A program made the translations under genes and the position numbers. A stretch of DNA of 57,187 nucleotides from Pyrinomonadaceae bacterium (GTDB lineage Bacteria; Acidobacteriota; Blastocatellia; Pyrinomonadales; Pyrinomonadaceae), in the NCBI GenBank assembly GCA_013003215.1, contig JABDKD010000044.1:1-57187 (forward strand), given 5' to 3'. This document shows, one piece after another, positions 17,597 to 25,329 of the stretch. Each line of letters opens with the position of its first letter. The stretch's first letter is position 1. The notes under the pieces were generated by a model, which ran no database searches, was not told where the DNA came from, and saw only the letters and a program-made list of their open reading frames with translations.

Positions 17597-17629
17597 GATC
17601 AATGGTCAATTCTAAATGTTCAATGAATA
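17597..17629. repeat. Heptamer array before the symporter start
   Basis: About 33 bases that on the - strand read CATTGAA, CATTTAG, AATTGAC, CATTGAT: the same words and orientation as the right arm at 13.7 kb. It ends next to the ATG at 17631. No left partner is obvious. Confidence 0.55.
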
Positions 17630-17630
17630 G

Positions 17631-19310
17631 ATGAGATGGCTTGATTGGCTGATCGTCGTTGCATATCTCGCATATGTGATTTGGGACGGCGTGAGGCTTT
17701 CAAAAGGAAGCAAGAACATCGAGGGATTCTTCCTCGCCAATCGAAGTATGCCCTGGTGGGCAGTCGGGCTTTCTGTAATGGCCACCCAAGCTTCGGCGAT
17801 AACTCTTGTCGGCACGACCGGACAAGGCTATGACGATGGAATGCGCTTTGTGCAGTTCTACTATGCATTGCCGCTTGCGATGGTCATCCTCTGCATAACC
17901 GTCGTACCCTTTTACCACCGAGCCAAGGTCTTCACCGCCTACGAGTACCTAGAAAACCGGTTCGACGCGAAAACGAGAACACTTACCAGTTTCTTCTTCC
18001 TTGTCTCGCGAGGACTGGGTGTCGGCGTAATCATCGCTGCCCCGGCAGTGATTCTTTCGATCGTTCTCGGCTGGAACGAAATCCTCACGATCTTTGCTAT
18101 AGGGCTGACAACCACTTTTTACACTATGTTTGGCGGGGTGCGCGCCGTTACATGGACCGATGTAAAACAGATGATCCTCATCTTTATCGGCCTCGGTATC
18201 GTGCTCTTTATGATTATCCAGGGCTTGCCGGAACAGATATCTCTGTTTGAAGGGCTAAACCTCGCCGGGGCTTCGGGGAAGCTGACCACGGTTGAGACAA
18301 AATTCGATCTCACCGAGAAATATACGATCTGGTCCGGGTTGATAGCCGCATTGTTCCTGTTCCTTTCTTATTTCGGCTGCGATCAAAGCCAGGTGCAGCG
18401 CTACCTGACAGCGAAATCGATAGACGAGGGCAGGACGTCGCTGCTGATGTCTGCTGTTTTGAAGATTCCGATGCAGTTCATGATCCTGCTGATTGGAGTA
18501 TTGGTGTTTGTCTTTTACCAGTTCCAGACGCCGCCGATGATCTTCAATCCGAACGAAGCTGCGCAGGCTGCTCAGAACGCGCCTGCTGAATATAAGAAGC
18601 TTGAAGGTGAATACAAGGCGGCGCATGAAGCCAGAAATAAAGCAGCGGTCTATTTTGCAGGGATCCAGAGAGAAAAGATCGCGCTTGAGTATTCGGATGC
18701 GAAAGAAGAATACTTGCGGAAGAATATCGACTTCCTGGCAAAAAGGAAGGAAGCAAAAGAACTCGTCAAGAAGGCCAACAAGAACGAAAGCTTCAATGAC
18801 GTCAATTACATATTCCCGACTTTCATCCTCACTTACATGCCGATGGGGATCATCGGTCTTCTGATCGCGGCGATATTTGCGGCAGCTATGTCCAGTATTT
18901 CTTCAGAGCTGAACGCTCTCGCCACGGCTTCAACAATCGATTTCTACAGAAGACATATTAAGCCCGATGGCTCTGATAAAGACTTTGTTACGTTTGGGCG
19001 AATCGCGACTCTTGTTTGGGGATTGTTCGCCTGCGTGGTTGCAATCTACGCCACCAATCTTGGTTCACTCATCGAGGTTGTAAATACATTTGGATCATAC
19101 TTTTACGGATCATTACTCGGTGTTTTTGTTCTTGCGATAGGCGTGAAAAGAGCGAGAGCCAGAGGTGCCTTCTTTGGACTTATTATCGGAATGGCCAGCG
19201 TGGGAATCTTCAGTCGATATACCGATATTGCATTTCTTTGGTTCAATGTCGTCGGGACAGTCGTTACGGTCGTTTCCGGCTACTTGATCAGTCTGACCGC
19301 CAGGGATTGA
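17631..19310 (+). CDS. Sodium:solute symporter (SSS family) with charged insertion
   Basis: 559-residue inner-membrane Na+-coupled transporter, about thirteen membrane segments. Family features are [34 protein letters not shown] and the late [20 protein letters not shown]. Between two late helices (about residues 305-390) sits an ~85-residue charged, alanine-rich helical insertion ([20 protein letters not shown] and on) that could form a coiled coil. The solute is unknown; sugars are most often suggested for this branch. Confidence 0.88.
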   Translation: MRWLDWLIVVAYLAYVIWDGVRLSKGSKNIEGFFLANRSMPWWAVGLSVMATQASAITLVGTTGQGYDDGMRFVQFYYALPLAMVILCITVVPFYHRAKVFTAYEYLENRFDAKTRTLTSFFFLVSRGLGVGVIIAAPAVILSIVLGWNEILTIFAIGLTTTFYTMFGGVRAVTWTDVKQMILIFIGLGIVLFMIIQGLPEQISLFEGLNLAGASGKLTTVETKFDLTEKYTIWSGLIAALFLFLSYFGCDQSQVQRYLTAKSIDEGRTSLLMSAVLKIPMQFMILLIGVLVFVFYQFQTPPMIFNPNEAAQAAQNAPAEYKKLEGEYKAAHEARNKAAVYFAGIQREKIALEYSDAKEEYLRKNIDFLAKRKEAKELVKKANKNESFNDVNYIFPTFILTYMPMGIIGLLIAAIFAAAMSSISSELNALATASTIDFYRRHIKPDGSDKDFVTFGRIATLVWGLFACVVAIYATNLGSLIEVVNTFGSYFYGSLLGVFVLAIGVKRARARGAFFGLIIGMASVGIFSRYTDIAFLWFNVVGTVVTVVSGYLISLTARD

Positions 19311-19343
19311 TTTCGCTTCTTAATTTCCGTTAGGGAGTTTCAG

Positions 19344-19880
19344 ATGAGAAAAATATTCAAGGTTTTTTTGTCTTTTGTGATGCTGTCATTCTTGACCGCC
19401 GCATGTGGTTCAGAACGGAGCTTTGACGAAATGAGTGTCGATGAGTCCGGCACAAAACCGAGTGAGAGGGTCTTGGAGTTCACCTCAAGGCTTGCGAAAG
19501 GTGACTTCGTCGGCAGCAACCGGTCATATTCCAACCGAATTCTTGGTAGAAAACTGAAAGAAGCTAAGATAGACGATGATTGCGAAGAAGGTGAAGACTG
19601 CTTGACGCTGCGGGCACGAATCGACGGATTCGAAGTAGGTATCGCCGGCGGCAAATCAGAGGTTGTCGAGGTCTTACCGACGAAAGATCCCGCAAGGGTA
19701 CGCGTTGTGTCCAGGCCCCCGATTCCTCTCTCAGGAACAATCATGTACGAGTTGGTCGTAGAAGAGGGCCTCTGGCGGATCGATACGATCTACTGGGCCA
19801 ACGGCACGATCGTCAGAGGGTTTGAACCAGACGAAAAATCAACCGACGCTAAGAAGTCTAAATCCGGTGAGGCTCAATAA
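19344..19880 (+). CDS. Putative lipoprotein, function unknown
   Basis: 178 residues with a lipoprotein signal: basic start MRKIFKVF, hydrophobic core, lipobox LTAAC with Cys 21. The mature part is acidic, with a folded-looking middle (KGDFVGSNRSYSNRILGRKL) and ends in a lysine-rich tail. No family recognised; the layout is reminiscent of DUF4878-like lipoproteins but I cannot support that. It lies 33 bases after the symporter. Confidence 0.7.
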   Translation: MRKIFKVFLSFVMLSFLTAACGSERSFDEMSVDESGTKPSERVLEFTSRLAKGDFVGSNRSYSNRILGRKLKEAKIDDDCEEGEDCLTLRARIDGFEVGIAGGKSEVVEVLPTKDPARVRVVSRPPIPLSGTIMYELVVEEGLWRIDTIYWANGTIVRGFEPDEKSTDAKKSKSGEAQ

Positions 19881-19929
19881 TGCAAGCCATTCTTTGACAA
19901 GCACTTAGGGGCGAAATTCCGGCAGTACA

Positions 19930-20388
19930 ATGGCGAAAAAAATTGAATTCGACGACTACCGCGCATCTTCCTTTCGCAAACGTTGCGAAGTTCTCGCATT
20001 TCGGTCTGACGACCCGTTCGTGTTTTTAAAGCCCTGGGGCACACAGAAAAACGAACGCAACGCATGGGTAATTGTTCCGCTGGACGAGAATGGTGATGTA
20101 ACAGGGGGACTATTCGGTTGTGCGGCTTCCGAATTTGAGCGTACATACAAACAGTGTGAACCAATAGGAGCAAATCGCTACAAAAAGACGGTTACAGTTC
20201 GAGCATATCAACCGGGATTCACGTTCGAGGTCGACACAGTACTTTCGAATGGATGGATGGAAGTATCCGGTTCGCGTGCCCTGCGACCGGATGCTTGGGT
20301 TGTGCGCGCGCCGGGAGGCGAAATCTATCCAGTTGAAAACGAGGAGTTCGTTCGATGTTACGTCGCAAGCAGTCCGAGCGGAGAATGA
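19930..20388 (+). CDS. PGDYG-like domain protein
   Basis: 152 residues, no signal peptide or membrane segment. The C-terminal half (ALRPDAWVVRAPGGEIYPVE, then EEFVRCYV) resembles the small PGDYG domain seen in uncharacterised bacterial proteins, although the namesake motif is degraded. The N-terminal half is unrecognised. Function unknown. 49 bases follow the lipoprotein gene. Confidence 0.62.
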   Translation: MAKKIEFDDYRASSFRKRCEVLAFRSDDPFVFLKPWGTQKNERNAWVIVPLDENGDVTGGLFGCAASEFERTYKQCEPIGANRYKKTVTVRAYQPGFTFEVDTVLSNGWMEVSGSRALRPDAWVVRAPGGEIYPVENEEFVRCYVASSPSGE

Positions 20389-20451
20389 AGATCGATCTTG
20401 GCCCGGCGAGACTCTATCGAAAAGGACCTACTTGAATGCCAGGAATAGAAA

Positions 20452-21357
20452 ATGAAAGGCCATTCTGAAGACTATTTCGGCGATTACCGGGACTTTTGGT
20501 GGAACCGCGATTTCATCGAGTTGATGGCAAAACGTTGGGACCTCGACTCTCGACCTACGCTGTTGGATATCGGCTGCGGTCAGTGTCACTGGAGTCGCTT
20601 GCTCGTTGAATATCTAAAATCGCCTGCCGTAATAACCGCGATCGACTCAGATACGAAATGGGCTGAGGGCAGCTATGAAATCGAAGAGCATTTTCGGAGC
20701 CACGGGGCCGAAGTAGAATTCAAACACGCAGATGCGACCGCGTTGCCTTTTGAAGAGGACAGTTTCGATGTCGTCACATGCCAAACGGTACTGATCCACC
20801 TGCGGGATCCTGAAAAAGCATTGTGCGAAATGAAGCGGGTCGTGAGACCCGGTGGTATCGTAATCTGCGTCGAACCCAACAACATCGCCGGAAACCTCGT
20901 AAAATCAAATATTTCGAAAGATGATTCGATCGACGGCATACTCCAATCAATTAAGGACAAATTGGTGCTCGAACGCGGCAAGGTCGCAGCGGGAGAGGGC
21001 GACAACTCCTTCGGCGACTTGTTACCGGGCACAATGTCGGAAGCCGGTCTCCGGGATGTCGAGGTTTATATCTCGGATAAAGCAACGCCTCTAATTCCTC
21101 CATATGATTCAGAGGGCGAAAAGGTATTTTTGCAGAATTTACGGGCATGGATTGAGACCGAGGAGGGTGATCAAAACCGCGCGGAGATAAAACGACTCTT
21201 GAGCGCGTACGGTGATGAACCGCTCTTTGTTGATGTAGTGGAAAGGCTCCGGGGTGATGTTCGAAGAATGATGGATGCGGTCGACAACCGGGAATATCAT
21301 TGCGCCGGCGGTACAATTATGTATTTAGTCTCGGGAACGAAACCCGTACTAAACTGA
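20452..21357 (+). CDS. Class I SAM-dependent methyltransferase
   Basis: 301-residue cytoplasmic methyltransferase. SAM site LLDIGCGQCHWSRLLVEYL, acidic residue in ITAIDSD, motif HADATALPFEEDSFDVVTC and post-motif MKRVVRPGGIVICVEP are all clear and of the UbiE/Methyltransf_11 type. The C-terminal third, which would set the substrate, is unlike any enzyme I recognise. Confidence 0.85.
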   Translation: MKGHSEDYFGDYRDFWWNRDFIELMAKRWDLDSRPTLLDIGCGQCHWSRLLVEYLKSPAVITAIDSDTKWAEGSYEIEEHFRSHGAEVEFKHADATALPFEEDSFDVVTCQTVLIHLRDPEKALCEMKRVVRPGGIVICVEPNNIAGNLVKSNISKDDSIDGILQSIKDKLVLERGKVAAGEGDNSFGDLLPGTMSEAGLRDVEVYISDKATPLIPPYDSEGEKVFLQNLRAWIETEEGDQNRAEIKRLLSAYGDEPLFVDVVERLRGDVRRMMDAVDNREYHCAGGTIMYLVSGTKPVLN

Positions 21358-21379
21358 GTCTTCAGTCTTTTTACCCTAT

Positions 21380-22342
21380 ATGGATGAACTGATCCAATTT
21401 GTAGCGCGCCATGGATACCTTGTGGTGTTTTTCGGCGTTTTTCTCGAGCAGGTGGGTATTCCCCTACCATCAAATTTCCTGCTGATTATTGCCGGTGCGC
21501 TTGCGGGGACCGGGCAACTTGATCTCAGCCTGGTAGTATTGCTGACCCTGGCAGCGGCGATATTTGGCGATACGGTTTGGTATTTCATCGGACGAGCGCG
21601 TGGTTACAAGGTTCTCGGGTTTCTGTGCAAGATCTCGCTCGAACCTGCCGCGTGTGTGAGCAGCGCACGGATGATGTTTCTCAGGCATGGTGAGAAGTCC
21701 CTTCTGTTTGCCAAGTTCATTCCGGGTTTGAGCACCTTTGCGCAACCGCTTGCCGGAGCGTCCGGGATGAGTTTGTCGCGGTTTCTCGTGTTTGACGGTC
21801 TGGGTTCTCTGCTTTGGGCGATCGTCTTTGTCGGCCTTGGATTTCTATTCAGCGACCAACTCGAAAAGGTTGGAGATGCGGCTTCGAGTTTCGGATGGTG
21901 GGCGGGACTGATAATAGTCTTGGGTCTCGCTTTCTACTTCGGGCGGAAGCTCGTACTGCGCAAAAAGCTAATCAAGGACCTGCTGGTAGCAAGGATTACG
22001 CCGGAAGAGCTCAATGAAATAATTGAAGCGGAAGAAGAAGTCACGATTATAGATCTTCGGGACTCACCGGATTTTGAGGCGAATCCAAAGCGTATTCCGA
22101 TGTCCCTTCGTATGCCTCCTGATGAACTCGAACAGCGGCACGATGAACTTCCGCGTGATCGAGACATAATTCTCTTCTGCACCTGACCAAACGAAGCTAC
22201 GAGTGCCCGTGCGGCGCTCCAACTAAAACGCTTGGGAATCGAAAGAGTTCGACCTCTTAAGGGAGGATTACAGGAATGGATCGAACTTGGGTTTCCTACA
22301 GTGGATCATGCGATCGAATTCTCTGAGATAACGGAGGCGTAG
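21380..22342 (+). CDS. DedA-family membrane protein fused to rhodanese, candidate selenoprotein
   Basis: Residues ~1-200 are a DedA/SNARE-associated membrane protein (FFGVFLEQVGIPLPSN, GDTVWYFIGRARGYK, KFIPGLSTFAQPLAGASGMS). Residues ~205-320 are a rhodanese (IIDLRD, then ERVRPLKGGLQEWIELGFPT). A single TGA at 22184-22186 (residue 269) interrupts the active-site loop, and translation across it continues in frame for 52 codons to TAG 22340-22342. In the relatives I recall, this place reads Cys-x-Cys-Pro-Asn-Glu-Ala; here it is Cys-Thr-[UGA]-Pro-Asn-Glu-Ala. A SECIS-like hairpin follows. The next gene starts two bases after the distal stop, supporting translation to that point. Alternative: nonsense mutation or read error, leaving 268 residues. 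Confidence 0.75.
22184..22219 (+). promoter_or_regulatory. Candidate Sec UGA codon and bacterial SECIS hairpin
   Basis: UGA at 22184-22186 is followed after exactly 14 bases by a hairpin: GAGTGCC (22201-22207), loop CGTGC (22208-22212), GGCGCTC (22213-22219), seven pairs including one G-T. The loop lies 21 bases after the UGA and carries G in its second position, followed by U, meeting the described limits for bacterial SECIS elements. The P460-like gene at 46.3 kb shows the same spacing. Confidence 0.65.
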
Positions 22343-22344
22343 TA

Positions 22345-23223
22345 TTGATTGGGCTTCCACAAGAGTTTTGTGACGCGACGATCTCACGCGAAGGTGACTC
22401 CGGAAGAGTATGGTTGCGGCAACTGCCTGATAGGATTGAGGCGCTGAAAAATCGCTGGAATCTTGTACAGGACGGCGAATTGATGCACGGCTATCTCGCG
22501 GTTGTTGTGCCGGTATTACGGAAAGGTGAGCAGCTGGCGCTAAAAGTCTCATGGATCGATCGGTATTCTGAGCAAGAGGCTTTGGCCTTGAAGTCCTGGG
22601 GTGGAATCGGTGCAGTAAGTCTATTTGAATCAGACACTTCGGAAGGCGCGATGTTGGTCGAAAGACTTGATTCTTCCAAGACCCTCGAGACAATCCCGCC
22701 GGAAAGAGCGATCAGAATTGCAGGCGGTTTACTAAGGAAGCTCGCGATACGGGCGCCGCGGGAAATCACAACGGTATCATCTGAAGTCGATCAAATTGCG
22801 GTAGAATTGCCGCAGGATTGGAATGAGCTTGGAAAACCGTTTGAAAAAAGTATTCTGGATAAAGCAATGGGTTTGCTCCCTGAACTCCGTGTTTCGAATG
22901 CGAGCTTGCTGGTCAATCACGACCTTCACTATGGGAATGTATTGGCCGGGAAACGTGAACCGTGGATCGTAATCGACCCGAAGGTATTTGCCGGTGATCC
23001 CGAGTTTGCGCTTGCTCAGTTGATTTGGCAGGAGTTCGCCGCGGTCAACACCGATCAAGATCTGGACAGAGTGTTGGGCATCCTTATTGATGAAGCCGAA
23101 TTAGACGCGGAACTTTCACGAAAGTGGTTGTTCGTCCGGGTCGTTTCAAATCGACTTTGGTCCCTGAAAGAAGGTTTCACACGCGATGCTGAGCGTTGCC
23201 GCAAACTTGCGGAATGGCTTTGA
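22345..23223 (+). CDS. Aminoglycoside/hydroxyurea-type phosphotransferase, APH(6)-like
   Basis: 292-residue kinase-fold protein related to streptomycin 6-phosphotransferases. The catalytic loop is VNHDLHYGNVL and the metal site IVIDPKVFAGDPEF. The nucleotide-binding part ends in LALKVSW. Start TTG 22345 has GGAGG seven bases upstream. It lies two bases after the distal stop of the DedA-rhodanese frame. Resistance cannot be assumed: chromosomal relatives often phosphorylate unknown metabolites. Confidence 0.82.
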   Translation: MIGLPQEFCDATISREGDSGRVWLRQLPDRIEALKNRWNLVQDGELMHGYLAVVVPVLRKGEQLALKVSWIDRYSEQEALALKSWGGIGAVSLFESDTSEGAMLVERLDSSKTLETIPPERAIRIAGGLLRKLAIRAPREITTVSSEVDQIAVELPQDWNELGKPFEKSILDKAMGLLPELRVSNASLLVNHDLHYGNVLAGKREPWIVIDPKVFAGDPEFALAQLIWQEFAAVNTDQDLDRVLGILIDEAELDAELSRKWLFVRVVSNRLWSLKEGFTRDAERCRKLAEWL

Positions 23224-23229
23224 AAAAGT

Positions 23230-23694
23230 ATGGAAATGAATGAAATGCAAGTGGAAGAAGTGTCACCGGAAGACTACCCGGAACTTATCGAAGTCTGGGA
23301 AGCATCGGTGAGGGCGACCCATGATTTTTTGAGCGAAGAGGACATCAACTTCCTTAAACCTCTGATTCTCGATGAGTATTTCGACTCCGTTGAATTGAGA
23401 TGTGTGTCAGACGAGGACGGCGAAATTCTTGGTTTTGTAGGCGTTGCTGATGACAACATTGAAATGCTGTTTGTTTCACCGGACTCCCACGGAAACGGTA
23501 TCGGCAAATTCCTCACCGATTTCGCAGTGCAGGATCTCGGGGCGACTAAGGTAGATGTTAATGAACAGAATCCGAAGGCCGTTTGGTTTTATGAGCATTT
23601 TGGTTTCGAGGTCGTTTCGAGATCAGAACTTGATGGGCAGGGGCGTCCATTTCCTCTACTTCATATGAAACTGGCTTCAGGGAAAGAGAACTAG
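23230..23694 (+). CDS. GNAT N-acetyltransferase, YjaB-like
   Basis: 154-residue acetyl-CoA-dependent acetyltransferase. ASVRATHDFLSEEDI near the start, acetyl-CoA loop VSPDSHGNGIGKFL, VDVNEQNPKAVWFYEHFGF and the closing GRPFPLLHMKL closely follow E. coli YjaB, whose physiological substrate is not known. It follows the kinase gene by six bases and ends directly against the next ATG. Confidence 0.85.
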   Translation: MEMNEMQVEEVSPEDYPELIEVWEASVRATHDFLSEEDINFLKPLILDEYFDSVELRCVSDEDGEILGFVGVADDNIEMLFVSPDSHGNGIGKFLTDFAVQDLGATKVDVNEQNPKAVWFYEHFGFEVVSRSELDGQGRPFPLLHMKLASGKEN

Positions 23695-24522
23695 ATGGAT
23701 CTATCAATAAACCCCACGAAGGCCGAGTCCCTTGCGGACCTTAAAAGGGAGCACCTTTCCAGTATTGTTGCTCCGCTCGACGCGTACTGGGAGGAGGCCG
23801 TAATTGGGTTCTCGGAGCATCTTGAAATCAGGTTTCATGGGGAAAGAGCCGGTTTTGTCTGTATAAACGGCGAAAACCAGATCGTTTGCTTTTATCTTTG
23901 TAGACGTTTTCGACGCTTCGGTGCGGACGTGCTGCGGGCAGTTATCGCCGAGAAAGGGATTGTGCAGGCACTTGTGGGCACGAATGATCCGTTCTTTTTG
24001 TCTCAGTGCCTGGACCGCTCGAAGAATACCGAGGTTCATACGCTTCTATTCGGGGATAATGAGGATGTTGGGTCTGATGACACAGTTTTTGGTGAAATTA
24101 CATTTGAACCGGCCACTGCTGAGGACTTCGAAGAGGTTTTCGAAAACTATTGCGGAGCGGGAGATGCTATGGATGCGGAAAGCGTCGAAACGGGATTTGA
24201 AGATCTAAAGGGATACATACGCACCGTGATGAATAATCATCGAATCTTTGTTCTGCGTGAAAACGGAAGGCTCATTGCAACCAGCGAATGCAGGATTAGC
24301 AAAACGCAGGAACCCTTCGCCGATGTTGGAATGATTGTAGCCGGGGACCAAAGAAGGCGAGGGGTCGGCGGTCACGTCTTGAAGCTTACCAAGGCATTCT
24401 GCTATGAACGTGATCTTGAACCGATCTGTTCCTGCGAGGCGGGGAATATCGGAAGTATGAAGGCGATAATGAATGCCGGGTTTGTCAGTTCTCACCGGAT
24501 TCTGTTGGCTGACATTACGTGA
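23695..24522 (+). CDS. Two-part GNAT acetyltransferase
   Basis: 275 residues. The C-terminal half (~residues 140-275) is a GNAT domain with the acetyl-CoA loop GDQRRRGVGGHVLKLTKAFC and C-terminal SMKAIMNAGFVSSHR. The N-terminal half looks like a second, degenerate GNAT-type unit (VCINGENQIVCFYLCR). Its ATG abuts the previous stop (TAGATG), and its stop overlaps the GTG preceding the next gene, so the kinase and the acetyltransferases are probably co-translated. Confidence 0.8.
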   Translation: MDLSINPTKAESLADLKREHLSSIVAPLDAYWEEAVIGFSEHLEIRFHGERAGFVCINGENQIVCFYLCRRFRRFGADVLRAVIAEKGIVQALVGTNDPFFLSQCLDRSKNTEVHTLLFGDNEDVGSDDTVFGEITFEPATAEDFEEVFENYCGAGDAMDAESVETGFEDLKGYIRTVMNNHRIFVLRENGRLIATSECRISKTQEPFADVGMIVAGDQRRRGVGGHVLKLTKAFCYERDLEPICSCEAGNIGSMKAIMNAGFVSSHRILLADIT

Positions 24523-24539
24523 ATCGGCGGGAGGGAATG

Positions 24540-24836
24540 ATGAGTAGAAACCGAGACCATTGGGAAAACCCTGACAACTGGACCGCAGGAATTATTTATC
24601 ATTGTCCGGAAGATACCCGCTACTTCGTCCCGAAAGGCTGGAAATGGGGCGGCTGGACGATCAATTTCAGCCATCCGAAGGCCTGGTTCGCCGGTTTGGG
24701 TGCAATCGCGATCGCGGTTGGACCGGCGACTCTGGCGATGAGGCTTACCGGAAACCGCTCTCTCTGGCTGTTGGCGATGTTGGTGTCAATCATCGCTCTC
24801 TGCATGTGGGCGCATAATGAGTCATCGAAGGAGTAG
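24540..24836 (+). CDS. DUF5808-domain small membrane protein
   Basis: About 98 residues. The N-terminal part (NPDNWTAGIIYHCPEDTRYF, VPKGWKWGGWTINF) follows the DUF5808 pattern. Two membrane segments follow (WFAGLGAIAIAVGPATLAM, LWLLAMLVSIIALCMW). I prefer ATG 24540, five bases after GGGAGG; GTG 24519 and ATG 24537 are alternatives. Function unknown. Confidence 0.7.
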   Translation: MSRNRDHWENPDNWTAGIIYHCPEDTRYFVPKGWKWGGWTINFSHPKAWFAGLGAIAIAVGPATLAMRLTGNRSLWLLAMLVSIIALCMWAHNESSKE

Positions 24837-24860
24837 GCTTCCGTTTGGGGTAAAAGGATT

Positions 24861-25181
24861 TGCCACAGAGACACAGAGAATTTGATAGAAAACCAATCCG
24901 CTCAAGCTCCATCGTTTCAACATTTTCTTTTTTTTGTGTTTTTTCGCGTGTTTCGCGGGCAGGATCTTGCCACAGAGACAAAGAGGGACGATTTAAGCCC
25001 TTTGATCCAATTCATCCCTGTTGAATTTCTGTTTACTTGGTTCGTGGGTTTCGTGTAATTCATGGGAATGATTTTGCCACAGAGACACGAAGAGACAATT
25101 AGATCCCCTTGATCCCTTTCATCCCTGTTAGTTTCTCATTCCCGGGTTCGTGTTTCTTTGTGTATTTAGTGGCTCAAGTCC
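24861..25181. repeat. Three diverged copies of a 107-base repeat
   Basis: TGCCACAGAGACA starts at 24861, 24968 and 25075, exactly 107 bases apart each time. Each copy has an octamer-like opening (CACAGAGA), copies 2 and 3 carry ATCCCTGTT in the middle, and each ends in TTCGTGTTT-like words that are roughly the inverse of the opening. Identity between copies is high only in these blocks. No open frame fits. The repeats fill most of the 493-base gap before the PIG-L gene. Confidence 0.75.
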
Positions 25182-25228
25182 GGTTGTCGCCGGCGGTTCT
25201 GATTCGAAACCCAGCCACCTGCATTCGC

Positions 25229-25262
25229 CATCACGCCCTCTCGCTCTCTCGCCCTCACACTC
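25229..25262. repeat. Octamer array (CTCGCCCT family)
   Basis: TCACGCCC, TCTCGCTC, TCTCGCCC, TCACACTC: four octamers matching the right arm seen at 52.7 kb. The remainder of the gap, 25263-25329, holds the AT-rich leader and the Shine-Dalgarno of the next gene. Confidence 0.55.
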
Positions 25263-25329
25263 ATTGTGCTAATCTGAACAAAACAAAACTCTTCCCGTAG
25301 TACTAATGATGATTTTATTGGAGACGAAA

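Noticed and set aside
22187..22342. Treating the rhodanese tail as an intergenic remnant after a 268-residue DedA protein
   Set aside because: The tail is intact and in frame, ends two bases from the next gene and follows a SECIS-like hairpin; decay would be expected to leave further stops or frameshifts.
24861..25181. Three regularly spaced repeats as a CRISPR array
   Set aside because: The conserved blocks are short, the interiors also share words, the period is 107 bases and no cas gene is near.
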